Assembly (NCBI GenBank): GCA_964057225.1
Contig: OZ059900.1
Coordinates: forward strand, 20,847,638-20,911,637
Length of the DNA stretch: 64,000 nt
From: Auanema rhodensis
Lineage: Eukaryota; Nematoda; Chromadorea; Rhabditida; Rhabditidae
Reading direction: 5' to 3'
The notes under the pieces were generated by a model. The model saw only the letters and a list, made by a program, of their open reading frames with translations. It made no database searches and had not been told where the DNA came from. Positions 38,204-50,795 of the stretch are shown here, one piece after another; the first letter of the stretch is position 1; each line of letters opens with the position of its first letter. The position numbers and the translations under genes were made by a program.

Positions 38204-39167
38204 CTCAGAATATGCTAATTTCCTTAATTTTCTAACCCCTGTTTTTTTGTCGTGAAAGTGGAACTAGACGTTGTAGGAACAATTTTGAGCAAGGTTTCAT
38301 TGACATTGCATGAGTTTGAACACATGAAATCGTAAGTCAAAACCTTGTTTACAGCGAAATTTCCAAAAACTGGTTTTCCAGCATAATAAAATATTTCTCA
38401 TGGGAAATACTGTGTTTTTGTATTTTTCTAGTGTTCAGCATGTAAAATACTCCATTATAGTATGTAACACGCTGAAATTCGTTGCATTTGACGACTCATA
38501 TGAACAAAAATCGATTTAATCAATATAAGCCATAAGGGGCGTGCCCTCAGAATATGCTAATTTCCTTAATTTTCTAACCCCTGTTTTTTGTCGTGAAAGT
38601 GGAACTAGACGTTGTAGGAACAATTTTGAGCTAGGTTTCATTGACATTGCATGAGTTCGAACACATGAAATCGTAAGTCAAAACCTTGTTTACAGCGAAA
38701 TTTCCAAAAACTGTTCAGCATGTAAAATGCTTCATTTTAGTATGTAACACGCTAAAATTCGTTGCATTTGACGACTCATATGAACAAAAATCGATTTAAT
38801 CAATATTAGCCATAAGGGGCGTGCCCTCAGAATATGCTAATTTCCTTAATTTTCTAACCCCTGTTTTTTTGTCGTGAAAGTGGAATTAGACGTTGTAGGA
38901 ACAATTTTGAGCTAGGTTTCATTGACATTGCATGAGTTTGAACACATGAAATCGTAAGTCAAAACCTTGTTTACAGCGAAATTTCCAAAAACTGGTTTTC
39001 CAGCATAATAAAATATTTCTCATGGGAAATACTGTGTTTTTGTATTTTTATAGTGTTCAGCATGTAAAATGCTTCATTTTAGTATGTAACACGCTGAAAT
39101 TCGTTGCATTTGACGACTCATATGAACAAAAATCGATTTAATCAATATAAGCCATAAGGGGCGTGCC
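38204..39167 (+). repeat. Trimer HOR with deleted monomer, copy 2 (964 bp)
   Basis: Monomers start at 38204, 38546 and 38826, of 342, 280 and 342 bp. The same 61-bp deletion, TACTCCATTATAG and GAGTTCGAAC markers occur at the same places as in copy 1. The trimer was therefore duplicated after the deletion arose. Confidence 0.93.
38546..38825 (+). repeat. Shortened monomer (280 bp), second copy
   Basis: It has the same 61-bp deletion and joint (CCAAAAACTG to TTCAGCATG, about 38714) as the monomer at 37582, with the same GAGTTCGAAC and CGCTAAAATTC markers. No difference from that copy was seen. These are the only two deleted monomers among the 187 complete ones. Confidence 0.95.
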
Positions 39168-39850
39168 CTCAGAATATGCTAATTTCCTTAATTTTCTAAC
39201 CCCTGTTTTTTGTCGTGAAAGTGGAAATAGACGTTGTAGGAACAATTTTGAGCTAGGTTTCATTGACATTGCATGAGTTTGAACACATGAAATCGTAAGT
39301 CAAAACCTTGTTTACAGCGAAATTTCCAAAAACTGGTTTTCCAGCATAATAAAATATTTCTCATGGGAAATACTGTGTTTTTGTATTTTTCTAGTGTTCA
39401 GCATGTAAAATACTTCATTTTAGTATGTAACACGCTGAAATTCGTTGCATTTGACGACTCATATGAACAAAAATCGATTTAATCAATATTAGCCATAAGG
39501 GGCGTGCCCTCAGAATATGCTAATTTCCTTAATTTTCTAACCCCTGTTTTTTTGTCGTGAAAGTGGAATTAGACGTTGTAGGAACAATTTTGAGCTAGGT
39601 TTCATTGACATTGCATGAGTTTGAACACATGAAATCGTAAGTCAAAACCTTGTTTACAGCGAAATTTCCAAAAACTGGTTTTCCAGCATAATAAAATATT
39701 TCTCATGGGAAAAACTGTGTTTTTGTATTTTTCTAGTGTTCAGCTTGTAAAATGCTTCATTTTAGTATGTAACACGCTGAAATTTGTTGCATTTGACGAC
39801 TCATATGAACAAAAATCGATTTAATCAATATTAGCCATAAGGGGCGTGCC
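39168..39850 (+). repeat. Two linking monomers
   Basis: The monomer at 39168 has T6, a private GGAAATAG and AAATACTTC. The one at 39509 has a GGAATTAG/TTGTAGG first half joined to a GGGAAAAACTG/GCTTGTAAAATGC/AAATTTGTTGC second half, so it looks like a hybrid of two types that are otherwise separate. The second half is like those at 19127, 41560, 44980, 52508 and 54901. Confidence 0.8.
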
Positions 39851-42800
39851 CTCAGAATATGCTAATTTCCTTAATTTTCTAACCCCTGTTTTTTTGTCGT
39901 GAAAGTGGAACTAGACGTTGTACGAACAATTTTGAGCTAGGTTTCATTGACATTGCATGAGTTTGAACACATGAAATCGTAAGTCAAAACCTTGTTTACA
40001 GCGAAATTTCCAAAAACTGGTTTTCCAGCATAATAAAATATTTCTCATGGGAAATACTGTGTTTTTGTATTTTTCTAGTGTTCAGCATGTAAAATGCTTC
40101 ATTTTAGTATGTAACACGCTAAAATTCGTTGCATTTGACGACTCATATGAACAAAAATCGATTTAATCAATATTAGCCATAAGGGGCGTGCCCTCAGAAT
40201 ATGCTAATTTCCTTAATTTTCTAACCCCTGTTTTTTTGTCGTGAAAGTGGAATTAGACGTTGTAGGAACAATTTTGAGCTAGGTTTCATTGACATTGCAT
40301 GAGTTTGAACACATGAAATCGTAAGTCAAAACCTTGTTTACAGCGAAATTTCCAAAAACTGGTTTTCCAGCATAATAAAATATTTCTCATGGGAAATACT
40401 GTGTTTTTGTATTTTTCTAGTGTTCAGCATGTAAAATGCTTCATTTTAGTATGTAACACGCTGAAATTCGTTGCATTTGACGACTCATATGAACAAAAAT
40501 CGATTTAATCAATATTAGCCATAAGGGGCGTGCCCTCAGAATATGCTAATTTCCTTAATTTTCTAACCCCTGTTTTTTGTCGTGAAAGTGGAACTAGACG
40601 TTGTAGGAACAATTTTGAGCTAGGTTTCATTGACATTGCATGAGTTTGAACACATGAAATCGTAAGTCAAAACCTTGTTTACAGCGAAATTTCCAAAAAC
40701 TGGTTTTCCAGCATAATAAAATATTTCTCATGGGAAATACTGTGTTTTTGTATTTTTCTAGTGTTCAGCATGTAAAATACTTCATTTTAGTATGTAACAC
40801 GCTGAAATTCGTTGCATTTGACGACTCATATGAACAAAAATCGATTTAATCAATATTAGCCATAAGGGGCGTGCCCTCAGAATATGCTAATTTCCTTAAT
40901 TTTCTAACCCCTGTTTTTTTGTCGTGAAAGTGGAATTAGACGTTGTACGAACAATTTTGAGCTAGGTTTCATTGACATTGCATGAGTTTGAACACATGAA
41001 ATCGTAAGTCAAAACCTTGTTTACAGCGAACTTTCCAAAAACTGGTTTTCCAGCATAATAAAATATTTCTCATGGGAAATACTGTGTTTTTGTATTTTTA
41101 TAGTGTTCAGCATGTAAAATGCTTCATTTTAGTATGTAACACCCTGAAATTCGTTTCATTTGACGACTCATATGAACAAAAATCGATTTAATCAATATTA
41201 GCCATAAGGGGCGTGCCCTCAGAATATGCTAATTTCCTTAATTTTCTAACCCCTGTTTTTTTGTCGTGAAAGTGGAACTAGACGTTGTAGGAACAATTTT
41301 GAGCAAGGTTTCATTGACATTGCATGAGTTTGAACACATGAAATCGTAAGTCAAAACCTTGTTTACAGCGAAATTTCCAAAAACTGGTTTTCCAGCATAA
41401 TAAAATATTTCTCATGGGAAATACTGTGTTTTTGTATTTTTCTAGTGTTCAGCATGTAAAATACTTCATTTTAGTATGTAACACGCTGAAATTCGTTGCT
41501 TTTGACGACTCATATGAACAAAAATCGATTTAATCAATATTAGCCATAAGGGGCGTGCCCTCAGAATATGCTAATTTCCTAAATTTTCTAATCCCTGTTT
41601 TTTTGTCGTGAAAGTGGAACTAGACGTTGTACGAACAATTTTGAGCTAGGTTTCATTGACATTGCATGAGTTTGAACACATGAAATCGTAAGTCAAAACC
41701 TTGTTTACAGCGAAATTTCCAAAAACTGGTTTTCCAGCATAATAAAATATTTCTCATGGGAAAAACTGTGTTTTTGTATTTTTCTAGTGTTCAGCTTGTA
41801 AAATGCTTCATTTTAGTATGTAACACGCTGAAATTTGTAGCATTTGACGACTCATATGAACAAAAATCGATTTAATCAATATTAGCCATAAGGGGCGTGC
41901 CCTCAGAATATGCTAATTTCCTTAATTTTCTAACCCCTGTTTTTTTGTCGTGAAAGTGGAACTAGACGTTGTACGAACAATTTTGAGCTAGGTTTCATTG
42001 ACATTGCATGAGTTTGAACACATGAAATCGTAAGTCAAAACCTTGTTTACAGCGAAATTTCCAAAAACTGGTTTTCCAGCATAATAAAATATTTCTCATG
42101 GGAAATACTGTGTTTTTGTATTTTTCTAGTGTTCAGCATGTAAAATGCTTCATTTTAGTATGTAACACGCTGAAATTCGTTGCATTTGACGACTCATATG
42201 AACAAAAATCGATTTAATCAATATTAGCCATAAGAGGCGTGCCCTCAGAATATGCTAATTTCCTTAATTTTCTAACCCCTGTTTTTTTGTCGTGAAAGTG
42301 GAACTAGACGTTGTAGGAACAATTTTGAGCTAGGTTTCATTGACATTGCATGAGTTTGAACACATGAAATCGTAAGTCAAAAACTTGTTTACAGCGAAAT
42401 TTCCAAAAACTGGTTTTCCAGCATAATAAAATATTTCTCATGGGAAATACTGTGTTTTTGTATTTTTCTAGTGTTCAGCATGTGAAATGCTTCATTTTAG
42501 TATGTAACACGCTGAAATTCGTTGCATTTGACGACTCATATGAACAAAAATCGATTTAATCAATATTAGCCATAAGGGGCGTGCCCTCAGAATATGCTAA
42601 TTTCCTTAATTTTCTAACCCCTGTTTTTTTGTCGTGAAAGTGGAACTAGACGTTGTAGGAACAATTTTGAGCTAGGTTTCATTGACATTGCATGAGTTTG
42701 AACACATGAAATCGTAAGTCAAAACCTTGTTTACAGCGAAATTTCCAAAAACTGGTTTTCCAGCATAATAAAATATTTCTCATGGGAAATACTGTGTTTT

Positions 42801-43270
42801 TGTATTTTTCTAGTGTTCAGCATGTAAAATGCTTCATTTTAGTATGTAACACGCTGAAATTCGTTGCATTTGACGACTCATATGAACAAAAATCGATTTA
42901 ATCAATATTAGCCATAAGGGGCGTGCCCTCAGAATATGCTAATTTCCTTAATTTTCTAACCCCTGTTTTTTTTGTCGTGAAAGTGGAACTAGACGTTGTA
43001 GGAACAATTTTGAGCTAGGTTTCATTGACATTGCATGAGTTTGAACACATGAAATCGTAAGTCAAAACCTTGTTTACAGCGAAATTTCCAAAAACTGGTT
43101 TTCCAGCATAATAAAATATTTCTCATGGGAAATACTGTGTTTTTGTATTTTTCTAGTGTTCAGCATGTAAAATGCTTCATTTTAGTATGTAACACGCTAA
43201 AATTCGTTGCATTTGACGACTCATATGAACAAAAATCGATTTAATCAATATTAGCCATAAGGGGCGTGCC
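39851..43270 (+). repeat. 10-monomer HOR, copy 1 (3,420 bp)
   Basis: Monomers start at 39851, 40193, 40535, 40876, 41218, 41560, 41902, 42244, 42586 and 42928. Eight of them (40193-42927) match 43613-46347 in order at an offset of 3,420 bp, including TTGCTTTTGACG at 41218, CATAAGAGGCG at 41902, CAAAAACTTG with GTGAAATGC at 42244. Private changes in this copy are CTAATCCCTG and TTTGTAGC in the monomer at 41560. The last monomer is the first with a T8 run. Confidence 0.9.
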
Positions 43271-46200
43271 CTCAGAATATGCTAATTTCCTTAATTTTCT
43301 AACCCCTGTTTTTTTGTCGTGAAAGTGGAATTAGACGTTGTAGGAACAATTTTGAGCTAGGTTTCATTGACATTGCATGAGTTTGAGCACATGAAATCGT
43401 AAGTCAAAACCTTGTTTACAGCGAAATTTCCAAAAACTGGTTTTCCAGCATAATAAAATATTTCTCATGGGAAATACTGTGTTTTTGTATTTTTCTAGTG
43501 TTCAGCATGTAAAATACTTCATTTTAGTATGTAACACGCTGAAATTCGTTGCATTTGACGACTCATATGAACAAAAATCGATTTAATCAATATTAGCCAT
43601 AAGGGGCGTGCCCTCAGAATATGCTAATTTCCTTAATTTTCTAACCCCTGTTTTTTTGTCGTGAAAGTGGAATTAGACGTTGTAGGAACAATTTTGAGCT
43701 AGGTTTCATTGACATTGCATGAGTTTGAACACATGAAATCGTAAGTCAAAACCTTGTTTACAGCGAAATTTCCAAAAACTGGTTTTCCAGCATAATAAAA
43801 TATTTCTCATGGGAAATACTGTGTTTTTGTATTTTTCTAGTGTTCAGCATGTAAAATGCTTCATTTTAGTATGTAACACGCTGAAATTCGTTGCATTTGA
43901 CGACTCATATGAACAAAAATCGATTTAATCAATATTAGCCATAAGGGGCGTGCCCTCAGAATATGCTAATTTCCTTAATTTTCTAACCCCTGTTTTTTGT
44001 CGTGAAAGTGGAACTAGACGTTGTAGGAACAATTTTGAGCTAGGTTTCATTGACATTGCATGAGTTTGAACACATGAAATCGTAAGTCAAAACCTTGTTT
44101 ACAGCGAAATTTCCAAAAACTGGTTTTCCAGCATAATAAAATATTTCTCATGGGAAATACTGTGTTTTTGTATTTTTCTAGTGTTCAGCATGTAAAATAC
44201 TTCATTTTAGTATGTAACACGCTGAAATTCGTTGCATTTGACGACTCATATGAACAAAAATCGATTTAATCAATATTAGCCATAAGGGGCGTGCCCTCAG
44301 AATATGCTAATTTCCTTAATTTTCTAACCCCTGTTTTTTTGTCGTGAAAGTGGAATTAGACGTTGTACGAACAATTTTGAGCTAGGTTTCATTGACATTG
44401 CATGAGTTTGAACACATGAAATCGTAAGTCAAAACCTTGTTTACAGCGAACTTTCCAAAAACTGGTTTTCCAGCATAATAAAATATTTCTCATGGGAAAT
44501 ACTGTGTTTTTGTATTTTTATAGTGTTCAGCATGTAAAATGCTTCATTTTAGTATGTAACACCCTGAAATTCGTTTCATTTGACGACTCATATGAACAAA
44601 AATCGATTTAATCAATATTAGCCATAAGGGGCGTGCCCTCAGAATATGCTAATTTCCTTAATTTTCTAACCCCTGTTTTTTTGTCGTGAAAGTGGAACTA
44701 GACGTTGTAGGAACAATTTTGAGCAAGGTTTCATTGACATTGCATGAGTTTGAACACATGAAATCGTAAGTCAAAACCTTGTTTACAGCGAAATTTCCAA
44801 AAACTGGTTTTCCAGCATAATAAAATATTTCTCATGGGAAATACTGTGTTTTTGTATTTTTCTAGTGTTCAGCATGTAAAATACTTCATTTTAGTATGTA
44901 ACACGCTGAAATTCGTTGCTTTTGACGACTCATATGAACAAAAATCGATTTAATCAATATTAGCCATAAGGGGCGTGCCCTCAGAATATGCTAATTTCCT
45001 AAATTTTCTAACCCCTGTTTTTTTGTCGTGAAAGTGGAACTAGACGTTGTACGAACAATTTTGAGCTAGGTTTCATTGACATTGCATGAGTTTGAACACA
45101 TGAAATCGTAAGTCAAAACCTTGTTTACAGCGAAATTTCCAAAAACTGGTTTTCCAGCATAATAAAATATTTCTCATGGGAAAAACTGTGTTTTTGTATT
45201 TTTCTAGTGTTCAGCTTGTAAAATGCTTCATTTTAGTATGTAACACGCTGAAATTTGTTGCATTTGACGACTCATATGAACAAAAATCGATTTAATCAAT
45301 ATTAGCCATAAGGGGCGTGCCCTCAGAATATGCTAATTTCCTTAATTTTCTAACCCCTGTTTTTTTGTCGTGAAAGTAGAACTAGACGTTGTACGAACAA
45401 TTTTGAGCTAGGTTTCATTGACATTGCATGAGTTTGAACACATGAAATCGTAAGTCAAAACCTTGTTTACAGCGAAATTTCCAAAAACTGGTTTTCCAGC
45501 ATAATAAAATATTTCTCATGGGAAATACTGTGTTTTTGTATTTTTCTAGTGTTCAGCATGTAAAATGCTTCATTTTAGTATGTAACACGCTGAAATTCGT
45601 TGCATTTGACGACTCATATGAACAAAAATCGATTTAATCAATATTAGCCATAAGAGGCGTGCCCTCAGAATATGCTAATTTCCTTAATTTTCTAACCCCT
45701 GTTTTTTTGTCGTGAAAGTGGAACTAGACGTTGTAGGAACAATTTTGAGCTAGGTTTCATTGACATTGCATGAGTTTGAACACATGAAATCGTAAGTCAA
45801 AAACTTGTTTACAGCGAAATTTCCAAAAACTGGTTTTCCAGCATAATAAAATATTTCTCATGGGAAATACTGTGTTTTTGTATTTTTCTAGTGTTCAGCA
45901 TGTGAAATGCTTCATTTTAGTATGTAACACGCTGAAATTCGTTGCATTTGACGACTCATATGAACAAAAATCGATTTAATCAATATTAGCCATAAGGGGC
46001 GTGCCCTCAGAATATGCTAATTTCCTTAATTTTCTAACCCCTGTTTTTTTGTCGTGAAAGTGGAACTAGACGTTGTAGGAACAATTTTGAGCTAGGTTTC
46101 ATTGACATTGCATGAGTTTGAACACATGAAATCGTAAGTCAAAACCTTGTTTACAGCGAAATTTCCAAAAACTGGTTTTCCAGCATAATAAAATATTTCT

Positions 46201-46690
46201 CATGGGAAATACTGTGTTTTTGTATTTTTCTAGTGTTCAGCATGTAAAATGCTTCATTTTAGTATGTAACACGCTGAAATTCGTTGCATTTGACGACTCA
46301 TATGAACAAAAATCGATTTAATCAATATTAGCCATAAGGGGCGTGCCCTCAGAATATGCTAATTTCCTTAATTTTCTAACCCCTGTTTTTTTTGTCGTGA
46401 AAGTGGAACTAGACGTTGTAGGAACAATTTTGAGCTAGGTTTCATTGACATTGCATGAGTTTGAACACATGAAATCGTAAGTCAAAACCTTGTTTACAGC
46501 GAAATTTCCAAAAACTGGTTTTCCAGCATAATAAAATATTTCTCATGGGAAATACTGTGTTTTTGTATTTTTATAGTGTTCAGCATGTAAAATGCTTCAT
46601 TTTAGTATGTAACACGCTGAAATTAATTGCATTTGACGACTCATATGAACAAAAATCGATTTAATCAATATTAGCCATAAGGGGCGTGCC
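43271..46690 (+). repeat. 10-monomer HOR, copy 2 (3,420 bp)
   Basis: Monomers start at 43271, 43613, 43955, 44296, 44638, 44980, 45322, 45664, 46006 and 46348. The first has GTTTGAGCAC, shared only with the monomer at 53192. The monomer at 45322 has a private AAAGTAGAAC. The last (46348) has a T8 run and a GAAATTAATTGC second half and begins the GATTATG/AATCTG variant group. Confidence 0.9.
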
Positions 46691-49600
46691 CTCAGATTAT
46701 GCTAATTTCCTTAATTTTCTAACCCCTGTTTTGTTGTCGTGAAAGTGGAACTAGACGTTGTAGGAACAATTTTGAGCTAGGTTTCATTGACATTGCATGA
46801 GTTTGAACACATGAAATCGTAAGTCAAAACCTTGTTTACAGCGAAATTTCCAAAAACTGGTTTTCCAGCATAATAAAATATTTCTCATGGGAAATACTGT
46901 GTTTTTGTATTTTTATAGTGTTCAGCATGTAAAATGTTTCATTTTAGTATGTAACACGCTGAAATTCGTTGCATTTGACGACTCATATGAACAAAAATCG
47001 ATTTAATCAATATAAGCCATAAAGGGCGTGCCCTCAGAATCTGCTAATTTCCTTAATTTTCTAACCCCTGTTTTTTTGTCGTGAAAGTGGAACTAGACGT
47101 TGTAGGAACAATTTTGAGCTAGATTTCATTGACATTGCATGAGTTTGAACACATGAAATCGTAAGTCAAAACCTTGTTTACAGCGAAATTTCCAAAAACT
47201 CGTTTTCCAGCATAATAAAATACTTCTCATGGGAAATACTGTGTTTTTGTATTTTTTTAGTGTTCAGCATGTAAAATGCTTCATTTTAGTATGTGACACG
47301 CTGAAATTAATTGCATTTGACGACTCATATGAACAAAAATCGATTTAATCAATATTAGCCATAAGGGGCGTGCCCTCAGATTATGCTAATTTCCTCAATT
47401 TTCTAACCCCTGTTTTTTTGTCGTGAAAGTGGAACTAGACGTTGTACGAACAATTTTGAGCTAGGTTTCATTGACATTGCATGAGTTTGAACACATGAAA
47501 TCCTAAGTCAAAACCTTGTTTACAGCGAAATTTCCAAAAACTGGTTTTCCAGCATAATAAAATATTTCTCATGGGAAATACTGTGTTTTTGTATTTTTCT
47601 AGTGTTCAGCATGTGAAATGCTTCATTTTAGTATGTAACACGCTGAAATTCGTTGCATTTGACGACTCATATGAACAAAAATCGATTTAATCAATATTAG
47701 CCATAAGGGGCGTGCCCTCAGAATATGCTAATTTCCTTAATTTTCTAACCCCTGTTTTTTTGTCGTGAAAGTGGAACTAGACGTTGTAGGAACAATTTTG
47801 AGCTAGGTTTCATTGACATTGCATGAGTTTGAACACATGAAATCGTAAGTCAAAACCTTGTTTACAGCGAAATTTCCAAAAACTGGTTTTCCAGCATAAT
47901 AAAATATTTCTCATGGGAAATACTGTGTTTTTGTATTTTTCTAGTGTTCAGCATGTAAAATGCTTCATTTTAGTATGTAACACGCTGAAATTCGTTGCAT
48001 TTGACGACTCATATGAACAAAAATCGATTTAATCAATATTAGCCATAAGGGGCGTGCCCTCAGAATATGCTAATTTCCTTAATTTTCTAACCCCTGTTTT
48101 TTTTGTCGTGAAAGTGGAACTAGACGTTGTAGGAACAATTTTGAGCTAGGTTTCATTGACATTGCATGAGTTTGAACACATGAAATCGTAAGTCAAAACC
48201 TTGTTTACAGCGAAATTTCCAAAAACTGGTTTTCCAGCATAATAAAATATTTCTCATGGGAAATACTGTGTTTTTGTATTTTTATAGTGTTCAGCATGTA
48301 AAATGCTTCATTTTAGTATGTAACACGCTGAAATTAATTGCATTTGACGACTCATATGAACAAAAATCGATTTAATCAATATTAGCCATAAGGGGCGTGC
48401 CCTCAGATTATGCTAATTTCCTTAATTTTCTAACCCCTGTTTTGTTGTCGTGAAAGTGGAACTAGACGTTGTAGGAACAATTTTGAGCTAGGTTTCATTG
48501 ACATTGCATGAGTTTGAACACATGAAATCGTAAGTCAAAACCTTGTTTACAGCGAAATTTCCAAAAACTGGTTTTCCAGCATAATAAAATATTTCTCATG
48601 GGAAATACTGTGTTTTTGTATTTTTATAGTGTTCAGCATGTAAAATGTTTCATTTTAGTATGTAACACGCTGAAATTCGTTGCATTTGACGACTCATATG
48701 AACAAAAATCGATTTAATCAATATAAGCCATAAAGGGCGTGCCCTCAGAATCTGCTAATTTCCTTAATTTTCTAACCCCTGTTTTTTTGTCGTGAAAGTG
48801 GAACTAGACGTTGTAGGAACAATTTTGAGCTAGATTTCATTGACATTGCATGAGTTTGAACACATGAAATCGTAAGTCAAAACCTTGTTTACAGCGAAAT
48901 TTCCAAAAACTCGTTTTCCAGCATAATAAAATACTTCTCATGGGAAATACTGTGTTTTTGTATTTTTTTAGTGTTCAGCATGTAAAATGCTTCATTTTAG
49001 TATGTGACACGCTGAAATTAATTGCATTTGACGACTCATATGAACAAAAATCGATTTAATCAATATTAGCCATAAGGGGCGTGCCCTCAGATTATGCTAA
49101 TTTCCTCAATTTTCTAACCCCTGTTTTTTTGTCGTGAAAGTGGAACTAGACGTTGTACGAACAATTTTGAGCTAGGTTTCATTGACATTGCATGAGTTTG
49201 AACACATGAAATCGTAAGTCAAAACCTTGTTTACAGCGAAATTTCCAAAAACTGGTTTTCCAGCATAATAAAATATTTCTCATGGGAAATACTGTGTTTT
49301 TGTATTTTTCTAGTGTTCAGCATGTGAAATGCTTCATTTTAGTATGTAACACGCTGAAATTCGTTGCATTTGACGACTCATATGAACAAAAATCGATTTA
49401 ATCAATATTAGCCATAAGGGGCGTGCCCTCAGAATATGCTAATTTCCTTAATTTTCTAACCCCTGTTTTGTTGTCGTGAAAGTGGAACTAGACGTTGTAG
49501 GAACAATTTTGAGCTAGGTTTCATTGACATTGCATGAGTTTGAACACATGAAATCGTAAGTCAAAACCTTGTTTACAGCGAAATTTCCAAAAACTGGTTT

Positions 49601-49769
49601 TCCAGCATAATAAAATATTTCTCATGGGAAATACTGTGTTTTTGTATTTTTCTAGTGTTCAGCATGTAAAATGCTTCATTTTAGTATGTAACACGCTGAA
49701 ATTCGTTGCATTTGACGACTCATATGAACAAAAATCGATTTAATCAATATAAGCCATAAAGGGCGTGCC
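46348..49769 (+). repeat. Pentamer HOR, two copies (1,711 bp each)
   Basis: Copy 1 monomers start at 46348, 46691, 47033, 47375 and 47717; copy 2 at 48059, 48402, 48744, 49086 and 49428. The order is T8/TAATTGC; CAGATTATG/TTTTGTTG/ATGTTTC/CATAAAGGG; CAGAATCTG/CTAGATTTC/ACTCGTTTT/TTTTTTTAG/TGTGACACG; CAGATTATG/CCTCAATT/GTGAAATGC; plain. The fifth monomer of copy 2 (49428) has the TTTTGTTG start and AATATAAGCCATAAAGGG end and is a hybrid. Copy 1 has a private ATCCTAAG at 47375-47716. Confidence 0.92.
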
Positions 49770-50795
49770 CTCAGAATCTGCTAATTTCCTTAATTTTCTA
49801 ACCCCTGTTTTTTTGTCGTGAAAGTGGAACTAGACGTTGTAGGAACAATTTTGAGCTAGATTTCATTGACATTGCATGAGTTTGAACACATGAAATCGTA
49901 AGTCAAAACCTTGTTTACAGCGAAATTTCCAAAAACTCGTTTTCCAGCATAATAAAATACTTCTCATGGGAAATACTGTGTTTTTGTATTTTTTTAGTGT
50001 TCAGCATGTAAAATGCTTCATTTTAGTATGTGACACGCTGAAATTAATTGCATTTGACGACTCATATGAACAAAAATCGATTTAATCAATATTAGCCATA
50101 AGGGGCGTGCCCTCAGATTATGCTAATTTCCTCAATTTTCTAACCCCTGTTTTTTTGTCGTGAAAGTGGAACTAGACGTTGTACGAACAATTTTGAGCTA
50201 GGTTTCATTGACATTGCATGAGTTTGAACACATGAAATCGTAAGTCAAAACCTTGTTTACAGCGAAATTTCCAAAAACTGGTTTTCCAGCATAATAAAAT
50301 ATTTCTCATGGGAAATACTGTGTTTTTGTATTTTTCTAGTGTTCAGCATGTGAAATGCTTCATTTTAGTATGTAACACGCTGAAATTCGTTGCATTTGAC
50401 GACTCATATGAACAAAAATCGATTTAATCAATATTAGCCATAAGGGGCGTGCCCTCAGAATATGCTAATTTCCTTAATTTTCTAACCCCTGTTTTGTTGT
50501 CGTGAAAGTGGAACTAGACGTTGTAGGAACAATTTTGAGCTAGGTTTCATTGACATTGCATGAGTTTGAACACATGAAATCGTAAGTCAAAACCTTGTTT
50601 ACAGCGAAATTTCCAAAAACTGGTTTTCCAGCATAATAAAATATTTCTCATGGGAAATACTGTGTTTTTGTATTTTTCTAGTGTTCAGCATGTAAAATGC
50701 TTCATTTTAGTATGTAACACGCTGAAATTCGTTGCATTTGACGACTCATATGAACAAAAATCGATTTAATCAATATTAGCCATAAGGGGCGTGCC
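48744..50795 (+). repeat. Trimer HOR, two copies (1,026 bp each)
   Basis: Monomers 48744/49086/49428 and 49770/50112/50454. The order is CAGAATCTG type, CAGATTATG/CCTCAATT type, TTTTGTTG type. The two third monomers differ only in their last 30 or so bases: AATATAAGCCATAAAGGG in the first and AATATTAGCCATAAGGGG in the second. The end of the first is what one expects where the crossover re-entered the unit. Confidence 0.9.
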
